In this document: positions 32,357 through 43,810 of the stretch, piece by piece
How the letters are laid out: each line of letters opens with the position of its first letter
Numbering within the stretch: position 1 is the first letter of the stretch
Origin: Haemonchus contortus
Lineage: Eukaryota > Nematoda > Chromadorea > Rhabditida > Trichostrongylidae
Assembly: GCA_000469685.2 (NCBI GenBank)
Contig: LS997565.1
Location: forward strand, 22,955,272 to 23,019,271
Reading direction: 5' to 3'
Length of the DNA stretch: 64,000 bases
Program-made: the position numbers and the translations under genes
Notes under the pieces: model-generated
The model's database searches: none
The model's input: only the letters and a program-made list of their open reading frames with translations
Told to the model about the DNA's origin: nothing

Positions 32357-35300
32357 TTAATCACTTACCATGCTGATGGTAACGTTAATTCCGAGGTTAC
32401 CATTTTCTAAAGCATACATCAATTAATGAAAGCAAGTAGCGATAAGAAATAACCAACTTTACGGTGTTTAAGGTCACCTGCAAACAACTGAGCGGTGGGA
32501 GTGTCAAACGCAAGACAGTCCGATAGCTGGATTGCATGAGCAACGCCTTCATGAATTGAACGTGGTGTCGCTTCCCAACAGAGACGACGACGATGTGTCG
32601 ATAACTCCAATCTGCGAAGAATGAGCTATATCCGTGACGAAAATTTATGAGCATGACTTGCTCATACACAAAGTTGTGAAAGCGATAATCAAAGCAGCCA
32701 TTTTTAGTTGGAAACTAATGGACAAGCAATCGAAGCTTTGACATGAGTTCTTCTTTCTACTCAATTGTTAAAGCTTGCCTTTTCGGATATTTTGGAGATA
32801 GAAAAAAATAGGAAAATTGGAAAAATGATCAAAAGACATGGAACAAACCATCGTCTTCTCAGAGCTATAAATTGTTTTCCTTTGTTTAGAAAAGAGCCAA
32901 GACATTCAATGTACTAAGGCTCGAGGCCGTCATCGAATAGAATCACTTCCATTTGACTCCTTCGTCGACTCCTACGTTGAACTCTCTTACAGACACGTCC
33001 ACCAACTAATCACCTTCCGTCTTAGGCAAGATGAACATATCACTCCTTAAATCCTGTCATTCGGATATGACATGCCATCATGTTGATTGAAGAATTGTAA
33101 GGCTCCGTCGCGACATGATCAAACCAGAATATCGTCGGAGCCATCCACTTATCATCAAAACGCTGTCTTCGCTGGTCTGCGTTAACTGTATTGCTGTATT
33201 AAGAGAGGAGAACAGGACGATACTGGCAACTATCCCCGATCTACCCGCTGTTTGTATTCAATAAACTCTTCGCACAAGTCTTCCTCAACAGAATTGGCAG
33301 GTCACTGTATGAAGGACAGCAATGCGTACAAGCAGTTTTTCTAACGTGTTCAGCATGACCGACAATATCTACATTGTAATGAGACTAACTGTAGTATCGA
33401 GAGTACGGATGCTTTTATGTCTTACGATCATCAATTTGCCGCTCTTTAGAAAGCCGGGACAGCACAGTGGCTTGGGTTTTGGTGCAACTAGGGTGTCTCT
33501 AGTGGATATTGGTGTTCCTACTAGATAATAGATTCTTTGTGAGCTCTAAAACTTTAAGACCAGGATTTCGAAACTTCACTAGGGAGGCATGTTCAACATA
33601 AAGCGAGCGGTTTGGCTTCTCGCCCAAACCTTTCAAAGCCACTTTCAAGAACATCATTCGTCGATTGCAATGGAGGACATAGGCCAGTAGACGTCATTGA
33701 CTGCTTTGTAAGCAACATCCTGCCTAAGACACCATTCACCGAGTCGGAGGAGTGTATGTTGGCTGGCCAAATTCGAACAACGATTGTGGAATGATCGGCC
33801 AACGACTGAATCTAACAGAGACGATTTTCATGGAAACGGATCCTCCTTTCACGCAGAACGGAACGAACATCTTGAGTGCTGCAGCTACGTAACCTCGTTC
33901 AAAAGTCAACATGATGATCGACTCAGCTCTGAAGCTGAGCTGAAGAAAAAGCTTGACGTGAGGAGCATTCATGAACTGCGAGAGAGTAATGAAGAGGAAA
34001 ACCACTTCGCTCTGCGCTCACCTTTCCGACACTGCAGTGCTTCTTTTTCAAAGTACGCACCGGAGACTTGGATCTACGAAAAAACAGGGACTCAGCCTCA
34101 TCAACGCGCTGGGGAAAGGAAGATGGCGGATAACACGCAAGTGCACAGGGGAATCCGGAGTTCCCGGCTACTCCAAATAACTACGATCGACAGACGACGC
34201 CATTGATTAGTTAGGGAACTCAAGACCAGGTGGACCGGACACGCTTTGCAATTATAAGGTGACGTTGGAACAGGGTGGTGTCAAACGAACACCAGAACTG
34301 GCACCCTCCTGATGACAAGACTTCTTCAAGGAACGCTATGCATCCCATACTGAGCGGAGAGGATCCACTAAAAAACATTAGTTTGCGAAAAGGACGAATG
34401 GTGGTGTTATTGAGGCCGCTCGAGGAATTCGATGATCAGTAACGAAAGATGATACACATGATGTTGCAACAAATGCTAATAAAACACAGAACTCATGTGG
34501 CAAAGGAAACTCATAGAAAACCTTATGTCAGACCGTGCAGAATAAAGAAGGTTGAACTAAAAATTTTCCTCAGATCATCCCGAAAGTAATTCAGAACAGT
34601 GCGCCATTTGATAGGCTAACATCAGCCTTGAAAAGCACGCAGAAAAAATACGTATAGATTACCAATCTGCCACGTCAGTAAATTTTTTTAAGGATTTCGT
34701 ATAGTAAAACTACACGTTCAATACATTAGGTTTGACATTGAAAAGCTATCTTCTATTATCTATTATATATAAATAACCACTACACTTCTCGATTTTAGCG
34801 GAGAACTAGTTGAGCGATCTCAATCATGCAGAAGACTAACCGATACATGAAATTGTCGGCTTCCTTTTTAGCACCAATAAGCTGCACGACGGCATAAAAA
34901 ACTTGTTGCCCGTGGTCGAATTTTTCCTGCTTTTCTGCAATGATATACGGTCGAATGAAAAGTTTTCTAAAAACAAAACTCTATCAAGCAATCGATTTAC
35001 CTAGGACTAGCATGAAGTTATAGCCAAAGCAGCTCTGCATCATAACCCAATCAACAGCTCCTGGCAAATTGATATCTGTTGCAAGGAATACAATATCCTC
35101 TCCTGAAAAAAAAGAAGATTGAATCGAATTTGCTGCTTTGAAAAAAATGTCCCCTTTAATGAAATGCATGATACTTAGAGCGAGAATAAATAACTTGTAA
35201 GTTTGTGGTGGAAACGACAGATACTCCATTGATAAGGCATGAGGATAAGGCGCATGGTTATTGGCGCCTTCGAAGATACACGCAAATCTTGCATTGCCCT

Positions 35301-36916
35301 ACGCGGGCGACATTGAGAAGCTGACATCGGAAAAGGGGATGCATGGCCAATACGGGCAGCCAAAATTTTCAATAAAACTTCCCAGTTATAGTTGTGTTCC
35401 AAATAAGCTTTCGCAGCAAGTATTCCTAGAAAGTTGAAACGCAAGTAATGAAATATCACTGAGTTGGCCACATGCGAAATAATTCTCATCTTTTTCTCCC
35501 TTTTGGAGAATACGAATTCATTAGGGCAAATGCATAAAGTTTCCTCGAACAGTGAAGTAAGCGCGTATAAAAAGATGAAACTGTTGATTAGTTTCGCAAA
35601 CTGACAAGGTTTAACATTAGTTGAGATGCGGCCAAGAACAAGACTTGAACCTCACTGAACGTGCTTCCCCCCCCCCCCCCCCCCAAAAAAAAAAAAAACA
35701 ATCGGGCATGAAGAGGACACAGTTTGTTACCTTGCTATGATCGGAAAAGAGAGCAGAGGGTGTTGTACTGTTCTACTGAATACCACTCCAGACTCTTACG
35801 CAACATTAAATATCCGATGACAGAAAACGAGTATACTGACACCAAGAACCCAATGAACAGCATCAACGAATAACAAGCTCTACCTTGTAAAGTAGTTATG
35901 CTCTTGTGTACTTTCTTGAGATGGTCCATGACATCATTCAATGCTCCTTGCCACTTACAAGCAGCTCCAGGACAAGGACAACTATATGGGCTGAAAAGCT
36001 CGGGTTTAACGCTCCATGGTGTACTGATTTGAACTTTTATTTTTTTTTCAAAATAAGAGTGAAACAAACCGGCATTCACAGGTTTCCTCGTGTTCGACTT
36101 TATCAAAATGATAAAAGAATAGTGGACATCCAGATGAAGCGAACTTACACGGGAAACGAACCGTGTTAGCGATTTTCTCGAGACCAAGATTACGAACACT
36201 GGCTAAAAAAGATGGGAGGCAGTAGATTTAAAAAAAGACATCAGTATAAAAGTAAGACTCGACTAACGTGTCGGTCCGCGGCACGTGGGACAGCATTGCA
36301 GTTTGGGGCGGCAATTACCACAGACTAGGTGGCCAGCTTGACATTGTAGATACGGAGGCAACATGTATTCCAGACAAACAGGACATTCGAAAACCGAGAG
36401 CACCTGAGAATTTTAATGACCAGCATTATTAAATGCGGGTGTACTGCTTGAAACAAAGCCACTAAACGCCGTTACGCCTGAAAAGGCAAATAATCTTAAG
36501 ATATTCCTTATCAAATGAACAAACCTCGGCACTGCTATCAGTGTGTTCATTAGCTCCGATAGTTGCAATCTGTGGAGCTACACTTTGAGTTGACAACGAA
36601 GACGGCGAGCAAGTAACCACTGGAACTATAGAAGAACTACGTTCGAAACATCCGTTATTTTAGCACTATAATGGGAATAAAGGGAAGTAATGACGGTACC
36701 TGGAGGAGCCGTTGCTTGAACGCGCGCGAGATTCTTCTGATGAGGAGCTGCCACGCCGTGGTTTGGTGGCGTAGGACCCATGAATTGTGTTGGAGGTGAT
36801 CCAGAACGGCTGCCGCTACGGTCATTTGTCGGGGTGTTGCTTGTGGTTACGGAGTTTGGACCACATAGTGCTGTTGTTGATGACGAGCCAGAAGAGGATA
36901 CCGCTGCCGACGGTAC
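32357..36916 (-). CDS. siah-1: E3 ubiquitin-protein ligase SIAH (seven in absentia)
   Basis: Nine minus-strand exons are visible: 36916-36700, 36625-36525, 36403-36268, 36202-36070, 35990-35884, 35102-35001, 34934-34841, 32611-32478 and 32406-32357. Phases all agree, giving 357 residues. The first is Ser/Thr/Pro-rich and disordered. The RING domain follows, with [25 protein letters not shown] and CCPTC supplying the C3HC4 ligands. The SIAH zinc-finger pair comes next ([39 protein letters not shown]). The substrate-binding domain then contains [37 protein letters not shown] and [13 protein letters not shown] proteins bind E2 enzymes through the RING and target substrates for proteasomal degradation. 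The true N-terminus is missing: the first listed exon opens in phase 0 after an acceptor, so an upstream start exon is expected. The stop lies six bases beyond a good GTAAGT donor. Confidence 0.95.
33100..34445 (+). mobile_element. RTE-like LINE relic in a siah-1 intron (antisense)
   Basis: Plus-strand pieces follow the order of an RTE-type reverse transcriptase: a segment before the catalytic core ([15 protein letters not shown] near 33120), then [18 protein letters not shown] near 33350 with LCLTIINL following. The C-terminal region has [17 protein letters not shown] near 33890, APETW near 34070, a [10 protein letters not shown] motif near 34140, and [11 protein letters not shown] near 34415-34440. 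The usual FADD/YADD core is not recoverable. Frameshifts and stops are frequent. It sits between siah-1 exons 32478-32611 and 34841-34934, in the opposite orientation to the gene. RTE-1-type elements are common in nematodes; the assignment rests on motif order. Confidence 0.7.
35667..35698. repeat. Homopolymer pair: 18 C then 14 A
   Basis: A run of 18 C is followed directly by 14 A in the 35103-35883 intron of siah-1. Its length is likely to vary between individuals and assemblies. Confidence 0.95.
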
Positions 36917-38436
36917 CTTAAGGTCAAAAATCACTATGATATTCAAATTACGGCCGAACAGCTGAATGCCTCCAGAACCAATTCGGCAGTGGAAATTGGA
37001 AAGGATCAACACCAAAACCATAAGTTCCATAACAGTTGGACAATACCCTTCAAAGACTATTATGTGAATTCAATTAAGCACCCTACCGATAAAAAAGAAA
37101 AACGTGCATTGGACTTCTAATGGTCCTGAATTCTTTACTGAGTATGTTTAACGCATGTTTCTTTCACATTAAATGCCTAACTTCAAATTAGAACAAACAA
37201 CTGCATTAGGAACTAGATAGCCGCTTCATGCTTCTCAGAAAACGACTAAATAGGAGTTTCCGTGAGATATATGGGTTGCTTATAAAGGATATATGGGGTT
37301 GGTTATAAAGGCACGGAAAACAATTGACAATTAAATGAAACAGCTAGAAACCTCCGACAAAAACAGTGAATAGAAGCACCCCCCTTGCAGAATTTCGATA
37401 GCAAATTGGAGGATATTCTGTAGTATTTCAATACAGAAACTGTCACTACAAAACATTTTACTGCTGAACAAGTCATAGTAGCAAACTTCCTGTTTAGGAG
37501 AGGCTGGAAAATCATTGGAGGGATTTTAGCGTCCTATAGAACGGGTGATACAGTAACTCCCTAGCGCTACACCACCCATCGGGCTTCACCCGGGACAACT
37601 TTCTGTTGTCTCGTATGTGTGATAGGTGTTTGGAGACGCTTGAGTGTGGTGTTCGGGTTACTGTGTAACACATTCACGGGACGATTAAATCAGTCTTGTG
37701 GAAAATCAGCTTGTCTTGGTCGTGCAATAAATTTAACGATATGTACTGATCTAGCAAAACTGCCTAATAGAATGAATAACATTGTTGCTACCTGGCCGTG
37801 GTTGTTGCTACTCATCAACGCAACAAAGACAGCGTGCTGGAAAGCCCGCCAGCGCAGACGTCACTGCAAAGCTGTGTCCCTGGAAAAATTGATTATAGCA
37901 AGTGATGATATTACAAGTATTTGAAGCATATCGCAGTATACACCAGAAGAACAATCGAACATACTGAACGTCATAGCATAAATCTTCGACATTGTCCAAG
38001 TTTGAGAGTTGCGACCAAATACTAGTTAAGCTGAGTCGGAACCGGAGAAAAAGGGCAGTCAACTATTTGCGACTCTAGACTTTGCCTAAGTTTAATCGAT
38101 GTTACATGCAAATTGATTCAAAAAGACCTCTTGGGAACCGGTACCATGATGGACTAACATGAGTTTGGAAGTCTCGGTAGGTTTCAAACTAGCACGCCAG
38201 TTAATTGGATGGGCTGTACATCCGAATCAACTTTGGAAACTAGTGGATGAAACCGATCAATTTTATGTAGACAAGATATCACCGGCACATGCGGAGTATA
38301 CCCCTTCTCCTTATTTTTAGGACAGACTAAATGAGACTGATTTTGTAACAGACAAATCTAGGAACTACATCCAACTCGCATGCTTCAGAGGAATGACCCA
38401 TGAAAAGGGAAAACCAATCGTGGGCGAAAAAAAGTG

Positions 38437-38466
38437 CTGGGGAGGGGGGAGGGGGGGAGGGGGGAG
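38437..38466 (+). repeat. G-quadruplex-like tract
   Basis: Four G-runs of four to seven bases, each separated by a single A, form a textbook quadruplex-forming pattern on the plus strand. It lies 135 bases left of an uninterrupted run of 20 G (38602-38621). Confidence 0.8.
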
Positions 38467-38601
38467 TTAAAGCAGAGAAGTATGCCAATAACTGCACACG
38501 ACAGTGTTGATATAACAACGAATTAACATGGTGTTACGTGTTAAGATGTGTTACATTACGGACACGCAAGTTCCTCAAACTGAGCCTACAAGGAGCACAG
38601 A

Positions 38602-38621
38602 GGGGGGGGGGGGGGGGGGGG
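38602..38621 (+). repeat. Run of 20 G
   Basis: An uninterrupted G homopolymer. With the quadruplex-like tract at 38437 and a C-run near 38991-39003, it marks a G/C-homopolymer-rich 600-bp stretch upstream of siah-1. Confidence 0.95.
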
Positions 38622-40437
38622 CGAGTTTTCAGTTTTTTGCACGAGGTAATCGTCTCACCCACACGGGTGCTCCTAGGGCTTTGGTAAACAACTACATTCG
38701 TATGGCCAAAACCGCAAAAGAAACAGATGGCCTGTCCCAATATCCCCTCCCGTTTCTGATACGTGCTAGTATAACATGAATCAACACAAGAGACCGTGTT
38801 CTGTTAAGTTACTATGTAGTAACCACCCAGTGCCCCACCAACCGCCCCGCGAGCTTGCCCAGGGCACAGTCGGTTGCGTCGCATATGTGATGGATAGTTG
38901 GAGGGGCATGAGCGTGTCTTTGGGCACTGTGTAACTCATCCACGGGACTGTGAAATCCTCCTTGTCATACTATCACTGTTATCTGCCTCACCCCCCCCCC
39001 CCCAAATCCTCACCCTAACTCTATTTTCACGCCTACCCTGTTTTACACGGTAGCTCGATACAGAGCGGATACCTAATCGAGCAATACCAAATTCAAGAAA
39101 CTTAGCGCAATGTAAGTCATATTCACTACAAGAACATTCTACACATTGGAAGTGCATGAAGCTGTCACAATGGAAGATCTAGTTCCCACATAACTGAGGG
39201 CAAATGCATTGAAGAATAAGTAGTATCACAATTTGGAAAAAAAAAACTCCGGGCATAATTGCGCACAAATAAAGAAACGTGGCGCGTCCGGTTGGCAGAT
39301 AAGATAAGGAGGAAGCATAACGAAGCAAACTCTGTTCAACAAAACAGACTGATGGTGCGAGCTCCAAGAATACCCACGGTTGATGATGATTAGCGAACCT
39401 CCGGGAGCAACGGCACAGTAGGGGAAATATCAATGAAGACGAGGAAAAGCACGATGATGCCTCGAGAAGCGGTTTCCTAAGGCGATGAACCTCGTCGCTC
39501 ACCACCAGCGCGCGCGAGCAGCTCGCGAGCGACAGCGGGTCAGACATGGATTTGACAGTACAGCTATGATGGAGACGCAGATTGATGGCGCAGAGAGATA
39601 GCAGGGCAATGGGAGAGAGCGCAGGCACTAAGCGCTCAGCTGACTGCCGCCTTGGCCGCTACAGCATCGATTTGTGACGCGCTCATTGCACGCGAATGAA
39701 ACCCGCAACCTGGGGAGTTCCGTTCACCCGGTTCATGACGTCACCTGCGCCCCCAGTCGTGCTATCGGCTGCGAAGGTTCGTGAGTGGGGAAGGGACCAT
39801 TTGAGTCGCAGCCTTTCCACCACTATGGGTACGTTCCATGAATGCAAGAGAACTTTCGAAGAAGTAACCACCATAGCCTCGCAGGGTTGGCGATTTATGG
39901 ACAAAATTCAGTCTCGGACGGGGCTCGAATCAGTACTTGTCCTTTCCGTGGACCGTGCTCTTATCCCATGCCCTACCGAAACTCCGCTTGCCCTCGCCTC
40001 TTAAACATCAAGTCATAACATCATCGAGAATGTGGCCAGGATGGCGACGCTTTCACGGGCTTCGTTATGTTGCATTGCGGAACTACATTACTCATACTCA
40101 CTATTGCTATTCATTCCAGATAAAGCCGATATTCAGTTCGCTGGTTTCCCGTTGTTCCTTTGCTGCCCAAAAATATGCTATATTCATCAATACCATAGAA
40201 GAAGAAAGAACCCAGCAAAAAGTTCAGTACATCCAAAGTAACTGGAATATGCTGAAGCAAAAGACTGGAGAACAGTTGTCGTTTGAAATTTCAACTATTA
40301 TTTGGAGTCCAATCCATGAAAAAAGAAATGGAAAACACTAGACACACTGTTTAAATGAGGATAAAAAGCTAATAAGAATATTATGTTGAAAACAGGCTTA
40401 CAAAAAATGAAAACAAGAAGTTGCAGGGACTGTGCAG

Positions 40438-40511
40438 ACCGAATATGAGAGTGAATGTTCAGGGCAGACTTTACAAACACCCTCTGAACCAGATAATCCA
40501 GTCAACAACAG
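40438..40511 (+). CDS. Weak candidate exon of an unknown gene
   Basis: After GACTGTGCAG the frame opens as TEYESECSGQTLQTPSEPD and ends in phase 2 at AACAACAG|GTTCAC. The acidic, Pro/Ser-rich composition looks like coding sequence, not random DNA. It might belong with the terminal exon at 41803-41891, but the phases need at least one further exon between them, and a foldback element intervenes. No family is recognised. Confidence 0.22.
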
Positions 40512-40751
40512 GTTCACTAAATTATTTCATTCGTTCTTAGGCTCTATCTTCAAATTTTCTTCGATGTATAAGCTCATTATGCCGAATCAGGAGGCCGGAT
40601 ATAAGAACCGATATAAAAAACGTCAGGTACCAAAATAAATCAAAAAGATGAAGTAGCAAGCGTTTTTGGCACATATCAGCGTTCAGCCGTCCGTCACTGT
40701 TGTTGGTCCGTACTTCCACCAGTTGCACTTGATAAGCCGGGTAAATCGATT

Positions 40752-41027
40752 GGTACCGTGCGTGTGTGTCAAGTCGTGCGTCCGAGGGTGCGCGCGGCAC
40801 ATTGCGCGGCGAAGTTCGTGGCGAATTTGGACGACTCCGGCGCCTATCTTTGGGACCCAAATCTGAAGTAAGGTAGATCAGTAAGGTCAGCTGATCCTAC
40901 TATTCTGCTCTACGTCAAAATTGGGCCCAAATAATAGGCGCTGAAGTCGTCAGAATAGCGATGGGTTTCGCCGCGCAATTTGCCGCGCGCACCCTCGGAC
41001 GCACGACTTGACCGTCCCCCTGGTACG
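40752..41027. mobile_element. Foldback MITE, family A copy 1
   Basis: The 276-bp segment is a near-complete inverted repeat. The left arm (GGTACCGTGCG..., then CAAGTCGTGCGTCCGAGGGT) pairs with the right arm (ACCCTCGGACGCACGACTTG..., then CTGGTACG) over roughly 120 bp with few mismatches, around a short AT-rich centre. It has no coding capacity. The motifs TTGCGCGGCGAA, (A/T)GACGACT and GGCGC(C/T)TAT recur in the elements at 48770-48894 and 48940-49190, so it is a dispersed family. Confidence 0.8.
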
Positions 41028-41802
41028 TCGCTACCCGAGTTAATTATGAAGTGAAAATCTCATCAGCCATTTGCAAATGATTAGTGTGAGTCATTTTGGT
41101 GGATGGATGCCTATATGATAGCCGCAAACCTTTTGTTTTGTGACTTCTTACGATTTTCTCTGAAGAGCCCCATCTCCGTCTCGGTTTTCATATGCGCGGT
41201 GTGTTAAATAACCGCATATTTCATTTTATGACAGAAGCTTGATTGAAACCCTTATCCTAATTCCGTCACACACACGACACCGTTTCGCGTATGGTGACAG
41301 ATCGAAAAACGGTATTTCGTGAGATTAAGCGCCTCGGTCAGGGGTGAGATCTCAGGGATGAGCTGATGTGCTAGTTTGTCCAGCTTCTAATGAGCATGAC
41401 CCAGTAATTTTCATTTTGGCTGATTTCTGCTATCAGCGCTCAGCCCTTCTCTTTCCCCTTTTCTATTCCTCAAAGTTGCCATATTTATGGCTCGAATATA
41501 CGGCATAGTTAGAAATAATTGTACCAGCTCACAGTGAAGTAGAAGAATTGAACCATGTTTGAGCAAATCAGCTTCGAACTGGTCTGTAGAATGATTTCCG
41601 GTCACTCGATTGAGTATCATCTTGGGTCTTTGCAACAGAGCTTTGAGAAGGGCTTTATCTTCTATAAAGGGGGAAATCGATGTGGTAGTAGATGGAAACA
41701 AGTTTTCAAAGAAAGATACAATTTCTAAGACTTTCTGGGCGTTACGAAAGGAATAGCAATAGAATGTTCTAGACTTAGCTGCTACCTTTTTCTTTTTTGC
41801 AG
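41028..41802. other. No gene supported
   Basis: A minus-strand frame of 96 codons (41411-41701) lacks family resemblance. A good acceptor (TTTTTCTTTTTTGCAG) ends the stretch at 41802. Confidence 0.4.
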
Positions 41803-41891
41803 TTCCTCCTGTGAAACAGAAAAGCGAAACAGTTAAGGCCCAGAAGAGGCGCCTTAACGAAGAGGAAAGAGAGGTGCCTGTTCATGCCTAA
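41803..41891 (+). CDS. Possible terminal exon of an unknown gene
   Basis: A strong polypyrimidine acceptor is followed by a frame open to a TAA at 41889. The peptide is highly charged, with KQKSETVKAQKRRLNEEERE, and ends PVHA. Such lysine/arginine-rich tails occur in nuclear and RNA-binding proteins, but there is too little sequence to assign a family. The phase (two bases, then CCT) needs an upstream exon ending in phase 1, which I did not find. Confidence 0.35.
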
Positions 41892-42269
41892 AAGACAGAT
41901 CAGTTAAAAGTGTAGTAAAGATAGTTCTCAAAGTCCCCGGCTCATATTGAAAAAGTTCGCCGCGCACGCCAAATCGTGTATAACCTGTCCACAGCCGCTT
42001 AGGCTGTCCCTGCCTGGATGTTTTCATAGAGGTTAGACTTTTCTGTGGCTAAAAAGAAGTAGTACAAACTAATATTGATTAATATTGATTTATTGGCATC
42101 ATTCGATGTCAATGTAGAAACACTTCCACCCTACCTTCTCCATTTCCTGAATGTTTCATCGCCCGATTACTGAAAAGAATCAAATGGAACAGTCCTGATT
42201 ACCAAAACGGAGCAGGTTACGATTGTCAGTCAAGGAGTTCATTGTATTCGTAGCTGAATTACGAATACC

Positions 42270-42420
42270 TACGGAGGTGGAGTAGTGCCAAGTGGCGCAC
42301 TATCACACAAGCATAATCACGGGTTCGAATCCCGTATCGATAACTGTCTGGGCCAATCAAGCCTTCCTCCCCTCTGCTGTCGCTTAATTGGCACCAGATT
42401 CGCATATGCTTAATTACGAC
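42270..42420 (+). repeat. tRNA-derived SINE candidate
   Basis: The segment holds an A-box-like AGTGCCAAGTGGCGC (about 42287) and a perfect B box GGTTCGAATCC in a stem-loop that pairs ACGGG with CCCGT (42318-42334). The spacing fits an internal RNA polymerase III promoter. A matching 7-bp acceptor stem is absent, so it is not a functional tRNA gene. The A-box block recurs near 30661 (TAGTGCCAAGAGGCGCACT). A similar T-arm (ACGGGTTTGAGTCCCGT) occurs at about 58378, without the same A box. Confidence 0.45.
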
Positions 42421-43002
42421 AGTACTATTCTAAATAGAATTCGAATTGAGGCGCATCCCTCAAACGGGATTGATCAAGACGCAAAGACTTTAAAGGCTTT
42501 AATAATGTATACACGTTAGAGAGCTAGCTGTAAGCACATGATGTGTAATTCAAATTAGAGACCGTTCCGTGATATCGAGTAGATAAAATTTTCCAATTCG
42601 GTATCAGAAGCCAAATGGGATCTTGTAGTTTCAGAGCCAGAATAACTTTCGGGAACATACTATTGAGGGACTTTTTTCTTCGTTTTTTCTTTTCCAATTC
42701 CAACTTTTGTCATACCCCAATTGACGACATGCCCGGGAAAACATCCGCTTGGCGTACGGGATTATTGAGATATGTAATGACCCTTTCATATAAAATCGCT
42801 TTTGCAGGCTATCGAGACATCGGCGACAGGTGGTCATAAAATGTCGTCCGCGTCGATCGCATCCGGAACATCGTTCTGCGCGGCGCATGAACGATGAAAA
42901 TTGTACGGAGGGTTTCCTATCATTATGAGTATTAACGCTTAATCGCTACAGCTGCATAGTATTTCTTTTGTGCTCTTCTGACCACACTTTCTTTGTCCAG
43001 AA

Positions 43003-43119
43003 ATGAGTGAAGTGTTCCGAAGGAATGGAGCGTCATATAGCAGCTCCACCTCACTGGATTCCAACCAAGCTGAACTGTACGTCGAGAAATTATCTACTGA
43101 GGGAAAAGGCTATGGCTAA
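43003..43119 (+). CDS. Possible first exon or small ORF after a trans-splice-like acceptor
   Basis: CTTTCTTTGTCCAG (to 43000) is followed two bases later by an ATG. The 38-residue frame begins MSEVFRRNGASYSSSTSLDS and runs to a TAA at 43117. A pyrimidine-rich acceptor just upstream of an ATG is the signature of a spliced-leader-accepting first exon. A GTCGAG donor at 43081 could end the exon after AELY. I could not connect it to a second exon with certainty, though the frame at 43557-43810 lies downstream. Confidence 0.35.
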   Translation: MSEVFRRNGASYSSSTSLDSNQAELYVEKLSTEGKGYG

Positions 43120-43556
43120 TGACCACGCAGTGAAATCGGGGACTATGTATAAAGAACAGCTAAGCTCAGAGTAGTGCTAGCAATCTACATTAGGGTTGAA
43201 AACAAGTAGCCATCGTAGAAAAGTCGAATGTCTAAAAAATTAGTTTTCTCTTTTTCTTTCATGTCCGCCATACTGCCACTGATAACGTCGAAAAGGTGGT
43301 GTATCCATGAAAGCTATGATATCATAAGCTGGAATGGGCATATATGAGAATTCTCAACGTTCAGGGCACCTAATGGGATTCATTCACTCTTTAGTAATAT
43401 GTCTCATATTCTATTTGAACTTGTAAAGAGAACTTCAGGTGCACTATTGGCTTACTTCCTTTTTTGGAGACGTAATTGTAAAAGGTGATATTTAATGGTT
43501 CGAGACGCATTTACATTGAAGGCACCCCCCTAAAACTGTATCTCATACCGAAGAGA

Positions 43557-43810
43557 TGAGTTCATCTGGTAACCAGGTTGTGGAGAAAGCACTGAAGACC
43601 GTCCTCTATGCGGATGACCACGCTGACAGAGAATGGATTAAGGCTATACCTGAAGAACAATTTCCTCAGCTCAGAGAAGTGTTCAGAGCCAGTTGTAGAC
43701 AACTGCAAAAGTCGAGTAAAGAATTAGTAAGAGTAAAAGAATTCCGATATCTGCCCTGGAGTGACGTAGCCCCAACCTCAAAACAATGGAAAACGTTTGG
43801 AGGTTCATAA
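43557..43810 (+). CDS. Unknown 84-aa open frame, possible exon
   Basis: The frame has good amino-acid balance, with many Glu, Lys and Gln and few rare residues, and contains a helical-looking segment (EEQFPQLREVFRASCRQLQ). It ends KQWKTFGGS before a TAA. It is preceded by CATACCGAAG, a weak acceptor. If spliced from the candidate first exon at 43003 it could be a small protein; the phase of that join is untested. No family is recognised. Confidence 0.35.

Larger units (their letters stand above)
36917..40437. other. Upstream of siah-1; repeats, no gene supported
   Basis: The 5' exon and promoter of siah-1 should lie here, but no start exon is convincing. Two related blocks, about 37610-37700 and 38880-38965, share CATATGTGAT, GTGTAAC(A/T)CAT(T/C)CACGGGAC and CTTGT in the same order and orientation, so a repeat is duplicated. 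A 149-codon minus frame at 39179-39628 starts with a hydrophobic stretch but has no family match. At 39700-40340 plus frames end in a lysine-rich segment (EEERTQQKVQYIQSNW), possibly coding, unproven. Confidence 0.35.

Noticed and set aside
34984..35489. Continuous minus frame through the siah-1 intron at 35175-35489
   Set aside because: The frame does not match SIAH, and the conserved protein joins 35884 to 35102 exactly in phase.
39179..39628. 149-codon minus-strand gene with a hydrophobic start
   Set aside because: Leu/Ser-rich frame opposite a purine-rich strand; no family, no splice support, and probably composition-driven.
42318..42334. tRNA gene
   Set aside because: A good T-arm is present, but no acceptor stem or anticodon arm can be built around it.
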